This document shows, one piece after another, positions 1-11,316 of a DNA stretch of 64,000 nucleotides. The notes beneath the pieces were generated by a model. It was not told where the DNA came from, made no database searches, and was given only the letters and a program-made list of their open reading frames with translations. Position 1 is the stretch's first letter. Every line of letters begins with the position of its first letter. Both the position numbers and the translations under genes were made by a program. Source of the DNA: Liolophura sinensis (Eukaryota; Mollusca; Polyplacophora; Chitonida; Chitonidae); contig NC_088301.1 of assembly GCF_032854445.1 (NCBI RefSeq), forward strand, positions 16,242,281-16,306,280. Reading direction: 5' to 3'.

Positions 1-58
1 TAAAAACTTTTCATAGTTCACGAAGATGTAAATATCCTGGCAAAAACACCCAGTTAAC

Positions 59-212
59 TCCGGCCGTACGTGGGAATGTCTTGCACCAACCTGCGGATGG
101 TCGTGAGTTTCCCCCGGGCTCTGCTCGCTTTCCACCCACCACAGTGCTGGCCGATGTCGTATAAGTGAAATATTCTTGAGTGCGGCGCAAAACACCAATC
201 AAATAAATAAAT
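59..212 (+). mobile_element. SINE-A copy, 5'-truncated, with target-site duplication
   Basis: A non-autonomous retroposon of the family called SINE-A here. It keeps the body ('ggatggtcgtg', 'cccccgggctctgc', 'gaaatattcttgagtgcggc') and the (AAAT)n tail, but has lost the tRNA-like head. It is flanked by a near-perfect 15-bp direct repeat, aaacacccagttaac at 44-58 and aaacacccagtaaac at 213-227 (one mismatch). That is the mark of insertion by target-primed reverse transcription. An open frame on the opposite strand crosses it but is only the SINE read backwards. Confidence 0.9.
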
Positions 213-299
213 AAACACCCAGTAAACTTACACCTTAAACATATGCAGCCTTGTAAATTACAATTAATATCACCCGATTTTTGTACCTAATCCTGTTTA

Positions 300-500
300 A
301 TCCATTGTGCTAGGGGTTCTGTAGGCTGCTACAAGTTATGCATTTACATGAACAGTTAGAATAATACCCTAAGTGGGGTAAAGTGACAAGAGTCCGTAAT
401 TCACCGGTTACGTGTGACCATTTGCCAGCTATCACACTGTCGTTGCTGCTATGGTTTTTATATTAGATTGGCTACTTGACCACTTTAATCTGATATAAAG
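300..500 (+). repeat. Dispersed repeat R3, copy 1
   Basis: One of five related segments in the window. Shared core: 'catttacatga', 'caccggttacg', 'gaccatttgccagct', 'atcacactgtcg' and a 'ctggttttat'-like end. Other copies lie near 3.84, 15.61, 37.78 and 58.71 kb, all in the same orientation. About 150-200 bp are shared, with many substitutions, so this is an old element. No tRNA-like head or terminal inverted repeat was recognised, so its class (SINE, MITE or other) is unknown. Confidence 0.7.
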
Positions 501-1269
501 GTCTCTTGAAAGAGAGATTCTTTAAGTCAGTTCCACAATCATAAATATTAGCATAGAAGACGCCTCCGCATAGTCGGGCGAACTTATTCACGAAGACGAC
601 AAACAGTAAGTGCTTGAAAAATAAAGCGGAAAAACGAAAGAAATTGTTTTGTATCTCATTAATAAATATATGTCATTAATCTCAGGTGAATGTACCAATA
701 GAATGTTTTGAAATATAGAAATGCATTTATTTTAACTGCAAATATTGCTTTTAGTGTCGAACTGGGTTTTCATGCACAGTTTTGTAAAACCTCGCCAGCT
801 TTTCCGACGTCAAATTGGTTTATTGTCCCTGTGGAATAGAAAATAAAGTCTCTACCGAGAAAACAAAATACGGGGTTAAAATTAGAGCAGCCTTGTTCTG
901 GAGACGCGAGCGTAAACTTAGAGTATTGATTATTCAAGGGTTCATCGGGTTGTGTAAACTGTAGAAAAATCTAATTCAACAGGGTGAAATTACTGAGTGT
1001 CTACTTAATTCTGCCTCGGAAATGTAATGTATCTCTCTCACACCAACTGTGAATACTAATTGAGTTTCCAGAAGTCTTACGTTGATTGCTTGTGAAAGAG
1101 TAGCGCGAGCTTCTGAAGCTAAGGTCTTCATTCAGCGCTTCAATTGAGCGCTGCGCATGAAAGAAGGAGATCCTAAAATACGAACTGAAAAGAGTGATGC
1201 TTCAAGCTGTTTGCCTAACACGCTGTTTGATCCACAACGCAGCGTTCAATTATGTTGTCATGCATGCAT

Positions 1270-1505
1270 AAAAACCTTTGTCTGTCGCCTATATTCAGCT
1301 GTCTGTAAAATCAGTCTTACCCACTACAAAAATAGCTATTAATCGGTGGCATGTAACAACACAAGCAATACATGGTGATATGTTGAAAATTAATATTTTC
1401 CCGAAGAAAATCAAATTTGCATACTGTTTTCTAACACCTGATGTTAAACTGCATAAGCACAGTCTCATCGACAAGAACTCATTGTCTCGGGCGCCGTCAT
1501 AATTA
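1270..1505 (+). repeat. Dispersed repeat R4, copy 1
   Basis: About 235 bp that match 16325-16510 in the same orientation. Shared stretches are 'attcagctgtctgtaaaatc', 'acgtaacaacac'-like sequence, 'atgttaaa.tgcat', and 'aagaactcattg' near the end. The element lies inside the inverted LTU copy here and inside LTU copy 1 at the other site. Open frames on both strands across it are short and not shared between the two copies. Class unknown. Confidence 0.7.
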
Positions 1506-1666
1506 TTCAAAAACAAATATCATGGTGGGGGAAAGTCATCCGAGGCACTCTGTTAAGAGAAAAGGGTCAAAACTCCCCGAAAAACTAGGGTCAGATGTGA
1601 TCCTGATATTAAGGGTATAGACATGACCAACTCCAAATATTAGGGTCACTTATCAAACCCTATAAT

Positions 1667-1686
1667 TTAGGGTCACGCGACCCTAA
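1667..1686. other. Small hairpin of the telomere-like motif ttagggtc
   Basis: A perfect inverted repeat, ttagggtc / gaccctaa, with a 4-base loop (acgc). Around it, between about 1570 and 1700, 'agggtca' or 'agggt' recurs at least five times. This looks like a small degenerate repeat cluster rather than a telomere: the repeats are not in tandem register. Confidence 0.5.
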
Positions 1687-1712
1687 AAATTAGGGTTGAC
1701 CTACCCCATGTT

Positions 1713-1818
1713 CTTGTAATGTGCCTCCTTGTTGCAGGACGAATTTCCACCGCTCTTTTATCTAGTGCTGCTTCACTGAGACGCCTTACCGAAGGCAAGT
1801 AAGCCACCCCGCCGGAGT
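1713..1818 (-). mobile_element. SINE-B internal fragment
   Basis: Matches the middle of SINE-B on the minus strand ('gtgcctccttgttgcagga', 'ccgctcttttatctagtgct', 'ttaccgaaggcaagtaag' as read on plus). The tRNA-like head and the (ACTC)n tail are both missing, so it is a remnant. The flanking 1570-1700 stretch is full of 'agggtca' motifs and is described separately. Confidence 0.8.
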
Positions 1819-1861
1819 TTTTAAGAAAATACATAAAGTACGAAAATAGGACGGAATCATA

Positions 1862-1965
1862 CAAAGGATTGCAGTCAACAGTTTTCAATGATGTTGGAAA
1901 GACGCAAGGTATATTCTACTGAGTGAAATCAAATCGTGTACCATGAATATCATTTGTCAATAATG
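1862..1965 (+). repeat. Dispersed repeat R6, fragment
   Basis: Shares 'gcagtcaacagttttcaatg', 'ggaaagacgcaaggtat' and 'caaatcgtgtaccatg' with segments at 56.33-56.48 and 58.98-59.15 kb. The three copies overlap only in part, as expected for a fragmented old element. Confidence 0.55.
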
Positions 1966-3411
1966 AAAGCTCTATCTCAGTTGCGCTTTGATTGCCACTG
2001 TTCATATATCCAAAATGGCGATCTAATTCTACACGACGCATATATGGAATCACCAACAAGACTGTTCTTGATTCAGAACCACCGCTGGTTATGTTATTTT
2101 GTGTATGTGTTCTGATCTAAGCTCCAGTTGTCTACGAAGTGCAAATGTGGTTTTAATAAGGGCAAAATGAATCCAAGGCAATATCCCAGCAGTCTCCCGG
2201 GACGGTGTTCTTATAGCCCAATTATCCTAAATGGACAACTTTCTAGACGGGTAATCAGCTGGGAAGTTTCAAAAAAAGTTTTTCTCACAAACTTACGAAT
2301 CCCTGCTTTGCGCCAACCAAATATTGCGATTTCATTTGTTGATTTGTTTATGCATTTGGTGTTCACACCTTGCTGGAGAATTGTCGTCGTCTTTGATGAC
2401 CACCGCTCTTCGCCCTTCTCATCAATATCCTTCATCAAGAACTTGACACTCGCAGCAAGCAAGGGTTTCAAACGTCTTAGCCAGTGAGGGCCACTTCGTG
2501 ATCCTGACCTGATGAACACATGGCGAGTTTATTATAGTGTCCACTGCAAAGGATTTAAAAATCCAGGTGGAGAGATGTCAGTGTTCGACTATAAACCTCA
2601 AAACACGCAGCTTTGAACGGTCACATCAAGAACGACAGATTTGCATACCATTGTACACTTAATAAGGTAATGGAAATAAATAAAGGTTACAGGTTAACGA
2701 AACATCATAACATATCTCTATAAGAAGAGTTATCAATGTCAAAATCTCGTTGAGAAGCATAAACAAATCATGCTTCTCGCGACTCAATCAAGGTTCCTCT
2801 AAGAAGGTTGTATGTACGACAAGACGAGAGAAAGACTGTAAATTGAGACACATCAATTTGAATTGGTAGATAACAGGATTACGTGACGGTCAAGTACAAG
2901 TTCCAGTGACGGGTCGACGGCTAGTGACAGAAATGACAAATCACCACAATCTGCCTTACTTGTTTCAAGTGGGGGGTTTTAATTCATCAGCTGTTACAGC
3001 CACCACGATCAAGGGAAACCAAGGTGTTTACAAGGTGTCTGCTGACGCAATAAATATGGAAAGACATTAGGCAGTTTTGAATCAAGCTCATAGGCAGGGT
3101 GAACTGGATAGCTGATCCGCCATTGTCAACAGTTTGATATGGGTGTGGAGCGGACGAAAATATCAGACAAAACTGACAGATATGAATAATCGTTATATTT
3201 ATACACTAAGTACTTAGGGCGGTTTCAAGTGTCCACAAGAGTTGAAAGATATGGTAGTTTTATGGTATCTTTTGCTCAAGACGTACCCAAGTTCATGTAG
3301 CCCAAAGTCATTATAGTGGTCAAAACATCTTTGGCAAAAATTTCCAAGAACCATTTCAAACTAGTTGACAATCTTACATGGTGCAAACCTCCAACAAAGC
3401 TGACAAGCTGT

Positions 3412-3511
3412 AGATGATCATGGTTTACCCGCGTGCTCTGCCCGGTCTCCTCCCACGATAAGGCAGGCCACCGTCGTATAAGTGAAATATACGGCGTAAA
3501 ACACCAATCAA
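3412..3511 (+). mobile_element. SINE-A 3' fragment
   Basis: Body and 3' end of SINE-A ('gctctgcccggt', 'cctcccac', 'cgtcgtataagtgaaatata', 'cggcgtaaaacaccaatcaa'). Head missing, and the (AAAT)n tail reduced to almost nothing. About 10 bp ('ttcttgagt') are missing inside the usual 'gaaatattcttgagtacggc'. Confidence 0.85.
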
Positions 3512-3835
3512 CCTATACAGCACGTACAAATTCCCAAACTACAGACAAGGAGATAATACTCTGTATTTTTGATTCCAGTCTGGCGCACAACTAAAAATTG
3601 GTTTTGTTCCATTTGTTCTTAGCTCCGGGCCAAACCGTGTACAAAATTTCATCCAAATCTCTGTCTAAAGTTCTCCTTAAGGTGACTGAAATACAGACAA
3701 AGAGACATACACGGCAATAAATAGCGACAAAAAAATGACCTTCTTAGCGGAGGGGATAATAATGTGTACAGATACAGGTGTGAGTAATAACATCACTGCA
3801 ATGTTGTTCTTTTTTTTACCTATTCATGTCTAATC

Positions 3836-3940
3836 TATGGATTTATTTAAACTTTAAAATTAGAATAAAACCATATCTGTGGTAAACTGACAATATAGGC
3901 TGGATCTTACCGCTAACGTAAAATCATTTGCCAACTACCA
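3836..3940 (+). repeat. Dispersed repeat R3, copy 2 (interrupted by SINE-B)
   Basis: A diverged copy of R3 ('agaataaaacc', 'catttgccaactaccacaca'). It is cut at its 3' end by the SINE-B inserted at 3953, so R3 is the older of the two. Confidence 0.55.
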
Positions 3941-3952
3941 CACAGGCGTCAG

Positions 3953-4306
3953 TGATTGAGTGCTCGGGGTTTTAAAGTCTTACTTAACAATTTTTCAGTC
4001 ATATGACGACGAAAGAATCCTTAGAGTGCATGTATGTGCCTCCTTGTTGCAGGACGCATTTTCATCGCTATTTTATCTAGTGCTGCTTCACTGAGACGAC
4101 TTACCGAAGGCAAGTAAGAGGCCCCGCCCGAGCCATTATACTGATACGGGTCAAACAGGCGTTGCACTATCCCCTTCATGCTGAACGTCAAGTGAGGAAG
4201 CTACCACTACCTCTTTTAAAGTCTTAGGTGTGACTCGATCGAGGACTGACCCTGGATCTACTGCTCCCGAAGCGTACGTTCGACCAACTGTGCTATCGGG
4301 GCCGGT
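3953..4306 (-). mobile_element. SINE-B, full length, with target-site duplication
   Basis: A complete 354-bp SINE-B in reverse orientation. Read on the minus strand it starts with a tRNA-like head, resembling the SINE-B at 38067-38433. The A-box region is close to TAGCACAGTTGG and the head up to it resembles tRNA-Lys as I recall it, with a weak B-box a normal tRNA distance away. It ends with 'aaaccccgagcactcaatc', a short form of the (ACTC)n tail. Flanking direct repeats are cacaggcgtcag (3941-3952) and cacaggcatcag (4307-4318), 11 of 12 matching. Confidence 0.92.
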
Positions 4307-4706
4307 CACAGGCATCAGGTGTGCTCCCCATACGGTAGTCCCTTGTAGTAAATAGCGTAGTCAGCTATTGGTCAATCCTACTGAAAATCCAATCGAGACT
4401 TACATAATATGGAAAAATATATGTAGAACGGCACTTTGCATAATGAAAACAGGAGAGTAAGAGTCCTGATTCAAGTAGATCTAACCAGTCTTAATTCAAT
4501 GAAAGGTTTTAACATTTAAGCTGTAGAACGGAATTATTTTGGATGGACATGTGATTTATAAATGTTTAAATTCACACTTGGATCTTGTAGAGATTCTGCT
4601 ACAAATTATATTTCTTTGAGAAATCGATAAGTACTTGTCACAGAGCAGTTTCATTTATTCTCAGTAGGATTGGAAATGTTTAATTACAGTTCCTGTATAT
4701 GGTTTA

Positions 4707-4860
4707 CTGTACGTTGGAAGGTCTGCTAGAAACCCGCGGATGGTCGTTGGTTTCCGTCGGGTTCTGCCCGGTTTCCTCGCATCATAATGCTGACTGCCGC
4801 CGTATATGTGAAATATTCTTGAGTACGGCGTAAAACACCAATAAAATAAATAAATAAATA
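4707..4860 (+). mobile_element. SINE-A, 5'-truncated, with target-site duplication
   Basis: SINE-A body from 'gtacgttggaaggtctgc' to the (AAAT)n tail. Flanked by tatatggttta (4696-4706) and tatatggatta (4861-4871), 10 of 11 matching. The head is missing, as in most copies here. Confidence 0.9.
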
Positions 4861-4871
4861 TATATGGATTA

Positions 4872-5340
4872 TACCAGAGTGTTGTTAAAAGACGATAGTA
4901 AGCAAGATCAATATCAGAATCTAGGCTGAATCAAAACATTCGTATACCAACCCTCAAACAAAAAATGGACATACCATTTCACTAATGGCGAAGTCAGTTC
5001 GTAAAACAATGTTCAACAAACCACCAAAAGAGCAAAGTAAGTATATCAAGAAAGAAATTAAGACGGGTTCATGCAAAGAAAAGGAGACAGTTTTCATTCA
5101 TTTTGGAAAGGAATGTTCCTGATGGATGAATGATATAAATATTCAAAAATCGTCATTGCAATGGCAATATCACCATTTAAAACATAAGTACCGAATAGTC
5201 TTACTGCCATTATCTACTTCAACTCAAACCTATATCTAGACTGGTCTGAGTTATTGAACAGCGTGGCTGAAAACTTGAGGTGTTTTACAGTCTTTCAATG
5301 GTAGACTCTGACGGGCTAGATGAAAAGTTCCAAATTGCAT
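4872..5340. other. Non-coding stretch without recognised features
   Basis: AT-rich sequence. No open frame of note, no tandem repeat and no match to the repeat families of this window were seen. Confidence 0.5.
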
Positions 5341-5391
5341 GACGGGTTCTCACAGGTTTCCTCCCACCATATTGCTGGCTGCCGTCGTATG
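5341..5391 (+). mobile_element. SINE-A short internal fragment
   Basis: About 50 bp of the SINE-A body ('gggttctcacaggtttcctc', 'ccaccatattgctggctgcc', 'gtcgtatga') with no head and no tail. Recognised by its order and identity to the other copies. Confidence 0.65.
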
Positions 5392-5920
5392 ACAAGAAAA
5401 AATGAATTTAATTTGTATGTATTTTGTATGTATTTTTTAGTTTGACATAATCACGCAAATGAATTAAATTGCATCAAAACCTCATCGTTTTCTGTTGTCA
5501 CACTGCACGCATGTGTACCAACTATATGTTTTGCGCACAGACACATGAACACCGAAAAATGTGACGTTCCCCCTGACCTGGAAACTTCGATACGTTCTTT
5601 ACATTTAAACGGATTCGCATCAGCAAATATCAAAAGGCGCTTCCACTCTCCGATCGCCAGCCTTTCTCGATGTTCTCTAAACAATTGGCCATATGAATGC
5701 TGTGGTGATTTGTAAAGCATTTAGCTAAACCACGCTTGGACGTCAATTCAGTAATCACAATTGTATACACAAATTCAAACACGAACAGTGAATGAAATAA
5801 ATCTGCAGATACATACAAATTAAAGTATTTTTTTCTTTTCGTTTGTTGGGATGGTATTATGTTGCAGGGCACCCATGAAAGATTCATTTTAGATATATGA
5901 TTAGAGTGTGTTTTTTTGCA

Positions 5921-6118
5921 GGAAATGAAGGCGTGTGCACACCAGGCAAAAGTAGTGACAATCCAGGCCTCACGGACCTCTCGCCGAACGGTTTTGACCT
6001 CTATCATCTGTATGCGAAGTGTGGAAATTCCACCAATCAACCCCCATCAAGAATTTGCGAGTATACTCAAGGGACTATCAGGGAGTATCAATCCCGGAAC
6101 GTTAGGGACTCACAGATT
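5921..6118 (+). other. Candidate exon, unconfirmed
   Basis: Just after an acceptor-like tract ('gtgtttttttgcag', ending at 5920) the sequence becomes visibly more GC-rich than its surroundings for about 190 bp. A frame is open to a TAG at 6118-6120 and encodes a short peptide with three Cys (core 'LTDLSPNGFDLYHLYAKCGN'). An overlapping frame on the same strand and a 136-codon frame on the opposite strand are also open, so openness alone proves little. I recognise no domain. It could be one exon of a long-intron gene or chance. Confidence 0.2.
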
Positions 6119-6348
6119 TAGATAAGTGATGTGACGCCAAACCTTAAGACGTAAATAAATAGAAAAATGTTTGTCGACTGAAGCCAATAGCGAGATAAGC
6201 ATTCACTTGGGGAGGAATGTGTTTTTTCTCAGATCATATGGTAAAAATAATGACTCCTCTCGTGATATTCACAGAGAGAAACTGATTATATCTGAGGTAC
6301 GGCAAAGCGATTTTTAAAATTTATGATTTTGATTATTACTCTTTGTTC

Positions 6349-6427
6349 TCTCACCAATGCAGACGCTGTGAGTTCAAGTCCAGCCCATGCTGGTTTCCTC
6401 TCCGGCTGTGTGTGGGAGGGTCTGGTG
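6349..6427 (+). mobile_element. SINE-A head fragment
   Basis: Matches the B-box side of the SINE-A head: 'tctcaccaatgcagacg', 'gtgagttcaagtccagc' (pol III B-box like), 'tggtttcctctccggc', 'gtgtgggagggtctg'. The rest of the body and the tail are absent; the sequence after 6430 is unrelated. Confidence 0.75.
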
Positions 6428-6429
6428 TT

Positions 6430-9400
6430 ACTTCCTACCCCCTTGGAGGTTACCAAGATTTAAAAAATGCTGTGACTTCACTTTCAGCAAACCCAGCTGA
6501 AAAAAGGGTGGTCATGTCAGGTTGATTTTTTGGTATGCTGTAGAGAAAAGTGCCAGATCTGCGTGGCGGCATGGCATGGTAGTACGCGATAGTTAGCGGA
6601 TATATATTTTTGAGGTGGAAATTGACAAATTTACTACATAGAGAGTAAGAAAAATCAATGCCACATTCAATTCAACTAATTCTACATAATGGCGCCTAAT
6701 GAACGTAAATGTCAGTGGTCATCATTCTGCTACCGTGATTAACAACTCTTACTTCTCACCATACATTACTATACTGTTCCGAAAAACCGATCGAAACACG
6801 AAGCAGAAGTTATTTGCCATGAATGAACAACAACAACAATAAATGGCAAATGTCAAGTAAACAGGGTTTCATTTATACCAGAATATTTTTATCAGGAGTT
6901 TAATAGGCGTATTATCGATATCTGAAACGTTTTATTTTACAAACTTTAGCGATTATAGAGGAAAAAAACTGTAAGAATTTATCTTGCTCATTTTTCAATG
7001 TATGATCTTATTGGCGCCATTCCTCACATAAATATTTTTTTATGGCGAAACAAAGCAGAGACTGGAAATTATTTTGGAATAATTTCCAGAGAAAACGGCA
7101 AGATTAAAATGGGGGAAGCGTTCAGCTGTGCAAAAAGCATCTGTCCAATGAAAACAAAGATTATGAAGATTAAAATCATAGTAGCGACGACAATGTGATA
7201 GTTGGCAAACGGGGATACCTAACCACTGCAGTCCCATCTGTTGTTATTTTATCTCGGTTAGGGCTATTCTATCTGTTCATGTAAACGTTCAGATAGCATA
7301 ACAGCTTAATCTCCCCCAAGCCTTAGGCATGATTCAGCTGGCAAACAGGAATATGAAAACAATACAAAGGTACCAGGTCACGATACGCTTATAATTCATC
7401 GTCCGTTCTTTTTTTTTATAATTATAGAATGTGATTTAAAGAGACAGTGTACAGTTGCCTTCGTGATAATCAGTCAAATATAAAGCAAAAATGATCAATG
7501 GTTTAATATTTACTTCGGGTGCGAGTTGGCCAGCACTTGTGAACTGTATTTTATTATAATACTGGTATGGCGAAAGGCATTTCATTTTTTCCACAAGTGT
7601 TGTATGGGGTAATAAGAACTGTACTGCATAGTTTCATGTGTTTGATAATGTCTCAGCAGATTATCCTTTAATCCTGGAATTAATCAATATAATCATATAA
7701 TGTATGTAATCGACTGAGTTGTTCCATTGCTATTATTCACTTACTTTGTGTTGAATTCCCATCACTATAGACCTAGACAATTTTAGACACCTTGATATTT
7801 AATGTACATTTCGACGAAAAAGAATTCGGTAAAGTTTTCCTTTATTAGAATTTGGAGTATTGGTGATAAGCCTGGCAAAACATCCTATATCCCAAGGCGA
7901 TCTTACATCATCTCTTTATGTGCCCCTGAGGCAATGGAAAATTTTCGGTGAAGATTTCATTGCCGATTTTGGTGGATCTGATTGGTAACTGATTTTGGCA
8001 ACGTGCCAGGTAACGGTAGAGTTCCAGAAAATTTGCTATGAAGACATCACCGCAGCTAACGGTCTTGTTGTCATTGTTTTCCGCTACAGCCACTAAGAAT
8101 TGCCAGATAGTGGGCGACACTGGTAACACAGGTCTACATAATTGACTTTCCACCTTTTTCCAGACTTTCTTTTAGTCGAATCGTGGTAATCTAACCAGCT
8201 AGCGGTACAATCTCTCAGTTATACAGTTACAATGCAAGATGCTGTCTTTCTCAAATGCTATCTTTGTTTGCCGTCCTCAGACTGTAAAACCTCGGTTTTC
8301 TTTTACAACTTTGTCTAACTGATTGACCTGTGCGTGGTAACACTTAAAATACGTGGTGAATAAGATCGTAGTAGTCCTCTGGACTATTGAATAATATCTA
8401 AAAACCTTACTAAAACAGTAAATTTTGTACGAAAATTGTTGACCATTACCATGTATGTATGTGGCTCATCTGATCTAAAACTGCACTGACGCACCAAGCA
8501 AAATTGAACCTCTCTGACTTGTGTTATTAAGCGTGGCGGCCTAAAGAGGTGTACGAATCACAAGCAGAAAATTAGGTTTTAAACCGTTCGGGTTTTAACT
8601 ATGTTGAACTGCTTAAAACTCGCTCCTATAATAACGCAAGGATGTTTCGAAACAATCACACGTGGACCTTAAGTCAGTATATGCCACAGAATCAACCGAT
8701 TTTGGCACATGAGCCGCCTTCACCTCGTCCCCTTACCCTCACCCTTTTCCGGTTCTATTCCCGCCGTCGCTTGAATCGACAGCGGATATCAGAGAAGCAA
8801 AAATTGCCTGTGATTGTGAAAATATCATCTAACTTATATTTATTTTAAATGTCTATGTAAATCAGACTGGTAAATGAAAGAATCAAGAATCGTCTCTAAT
8901 TAGGGAAATAATTGGTGTCAAATTTCAGGTTGTTTAATGTACATTATAAACATATATTATATTACATCAATCAAATTAATACCCTGTGGAACATTCCTTT
9001 TCCTTTAAATTTCCATTTGTAGCACACGAAATTAAGTCCCTCTTGGAATTTAACTGTGGGCTTTGAGGAACATGTCAACAGCACAAACTCTAATGACGTC
9101 AGGATATTCAGGCTAAAATGAGAATTATTAATAAAACTGAGCTTTTTGTGAGAGCTGACAAATGTACAAGAAACGTTGATACACAGCTAAGATTTGTTGA
9201 TAGGTATTTTGTTCCCAGAAAAATCTTTGTGCTTTGGTGTATTTTAGGGCCCCTGGTAAGTTTGGTGTAAAGCAATTTTACATGCGTGTTAATACCTACG
9301 AAATACAAGTAGGATGTCCGGGAACACCATTTTTACTCAAGCTCCAATTAGGTGCAGGGTTCGTGCCAAATCTATAAGTTTCAGGTTGTTTAATGTGCCA

Positions 9401-9840
9401 TATAAAACTTCTTTGACCCGAAATCAACAAACTGTTCCATTATCACAGATTATCTAAAATCCGCTTCAGGTTAGGCCTGTCCATTAAGCCATAAACTTCC
9501 ATCTTTAAGACTTTAGCAGCAAATATAACAGTAAATCAGACACCACATGGGCCGGCTCCAGAGTACAGAGTTTGATATAAGAACAGCTGAAACACCATAT
9601 AAAATGAACAGCGACATTTTGACCTTGGACAATTTAGGGAGACTATGTGTATGGTACCTTTGAGTTAACAGTGTTAACAGCATTGTCGGTTAGAGCAATC
9701 TTTTGCCCTAAATCCAGGTTTATTACCAAATGAATCTTGCAATAAAAGTGTTAAGAATGTTGGTATTGGGCATCGTGAGACAAACCTGCCTGGCACAGTA
9801 TATATGCGGCCATACGTATTTTAGTGTGGAATAATCAGTC
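6430..9840. other. Non-coding stretch, no gene recognised
   Basis: AT-rich, with only short open frames. The longest is an 81-codon minus-strand frame at 7908-8153, whose product is not recognised. A direct repeat 'tttcaggttgtttaatgt' occurs at about 8924 and 9380. A perfect TGACGTCA (CRE-like) palindrome lies at 9094-9101. Nothing else could be supported. Confidence 0.5.
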
Positions 9841-9849
9841 TCGATAGAG

Positions 9850-10220
9850 TTCTCCGGGTGAAAACCGACAAGTACAGACTATAAATTCCCTCCAAGCAAT
9901 TTCGAGGCGTGCAAGTTGATTGAGTGGCGGTGAAGTCCAATTTCTGGTGCCTGGTCGATTGTTAGCGATAGAAATGGCAAAATGTCCGCTATATGAAGGC
10001 CTGTGTAAGGCTTCAGTACGTCAGCGGTGACATCTTCAACAGCCAGTATGTCCAAGGTGTCTACAGGGTCCTGGATGATGCAATAAATAAAGCAAGACAT
10101 CGAGGAGATGCGGGAAGATTTAATTAAGATGAGACGGACTGCTCCGCTGGCTTTTCATTATCAACAACGTCTTATAGTTTACAAACGGAGTAAGATGTCG
10201 GCCAAATCTGACAGATCTCT
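9850..10220 (-). repeat. Inverted fragment of the LTU second block
   Basis: On the minus strand this resembles the start of LTU block 2, and best of all the inverted copy at 2.93-3.19 kb: 'agcgatagaaatggcaaaat', 'caaggtgtctacagggtcct' and 'atgcaataaataaagcaaga' on plus each have clear counterparts there. A 73-codon minus-strand frame (9879-10100) is open here, but the corresponding stretches of other copies contain stops and frame-shifting gaps, so I do not call a gene. Confidence 0.6.
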
Positions 10221-10224
10221 TTGT

Positions 10225-11100
10225 CCGAGTTTTTTTCGCTCAAAAGTCGAGTATATACAGTACTGTTTCCCTTCGAATAGACCTTACGTCCTGACATGCA
10301 TGTATTATAGATCGATGTATACATGAGTGCATATGATAGTAACCTGACTGCCATTGGTCCATTGTTGAGATGACGTGAGAGAGTATAAAAGACCGCAACA
10401 GTGAGGGGGAAACAAGGGCCCGTACTTATCATGTAACGTAATATTAAAGTCATGAATTGAAAGTGCTTAGAAAGCCAGACTCAGAACAGAAAAGAACTCA
10501 AATTATGGCTGATACATCGTTCTACAGTAAAGAATCAGTGCACAAATTTTAAACTTCAAAGAGGAAAACATCTTAATTCTAGCTGTGTTTGAATTTTTGA
10601 CATAAGTCTTAAGACGCTTGATAAATTTTGTCTCAGAGGAGAGACAACAGTGTAGTATAGTTTGTAAATGGTCAAGTGTGACCGATGAAATCCGGCCTTT
10701 GGTCAATTTACTTAAGGTTTTATTCTAGCCGACCATGTAAAACTTTAAAAAGCAGCACTTTAACCCAGAAAGGTGAAGGGATAAGTTGTAAAATGCTCTT
10801 CTTATTATCTGTGATACATTAATTGGTTTTGCTGCACGTAATACAGAATATGTTGTCAATGAAATAAATCAGCACAGTGTATATTTTAGTGCTATTGACT
10901 TCTATTGGATTAGATTGTTGCTGTAAACATACCGGTTATTGACTTAGTTCAACCGTAAGATCAACTCTCCATGCCACAGACATTATTAACAAAAATTTGA
11001 ATCGACCAGAAATTTGATCCCTTTGCTTTACTTCCAATGATTTATTTTGACTTTTCAATTGATATTTTACGCCTTACTTAAGATCACATGGTGAATCATT
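10225..11100. other. Non-coding stretch, no gene recognised
   Basis: Short open frames only (up to 93 codons on the minus strand at 10172-10453), none recognised. No tandem repeat was seen. Confidence 0.45.
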
Positions 11101-11105
11101 TTGGA

Positions 11106-11282
11106 ACCGGGCAGACCTCATGGGAAATCCATGGCCATTCCTAGGTTGCTTGTAGGCTTTCTCAGGTACGGTTGGGGACGAAACCAGCACGAGCTTGACT
11201 TGAACTCACAGCGACCGCATCGGTGGGAGATTCCTCGTCATTCGGCCTCGCTCGAATGCTAAACCGCTCGGCTACGGAGGTC
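11106..11282 (-). mobile_element. SINE-A, head and part of body
   Basis: Read on the minus strand: a tRNA-like head ('gacctccgtagccgagcgg', then 'gtgagttcaagtcaagct' as the B-box region) followed by the first half of the body, ending at 'ggtctgcccgg'. The 3' half and the tail are missing. A second SINE-A in the same orientation starts about 35 bp away. Confidence 0.8.
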
Positions 11283-11316
11283 ACAATTTTTCTAATGACT
11301 ATGGTCCAAGCTGTTT

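Larger units (their letters stand above)
765..3180 (-). repeat. Inverted, interrupted copy of the LTU unit
   Basis: Read on the minus strand, 3055-2520 matches the second block of the large tandem unit at 26.79-27.27 kb and 17.58-18.0 kb (shared stretches 'tttattgcgtcagcag', 'gtggtggctg', 'caattcaaattgatgtgtct', 'aaccttgattg'). Then 1110-765 matches its third block at 13.7-14.05, 18.4-18.72 and 27.7-28.04 kb ('cacaccaactgtgaatac', 'gtaaactgtagaaaaatct', 'caaattggtttattgtc' as read on plus). The order on the minus strand agrees with the plus-strand copies. The interval 1.15-2.5 kb between them holds unrelated repeats, including R4 and a SINE-B piece. Confidence 0.8.

Noticed and set aside
11-202. 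Minus-strand frames with an 'EYFTYTTA' type motif, also at 35422-35634, 61790-62082 and 20851-21099
   Set aside because: They are all translations of SINE-A in reverse and do not represent a protein family.
1661-1700. Interstitial telomere repeat
   Set aside because: 'ttaggg' occurs, but not as tandem hexamers; spacing and orientation are irregular.
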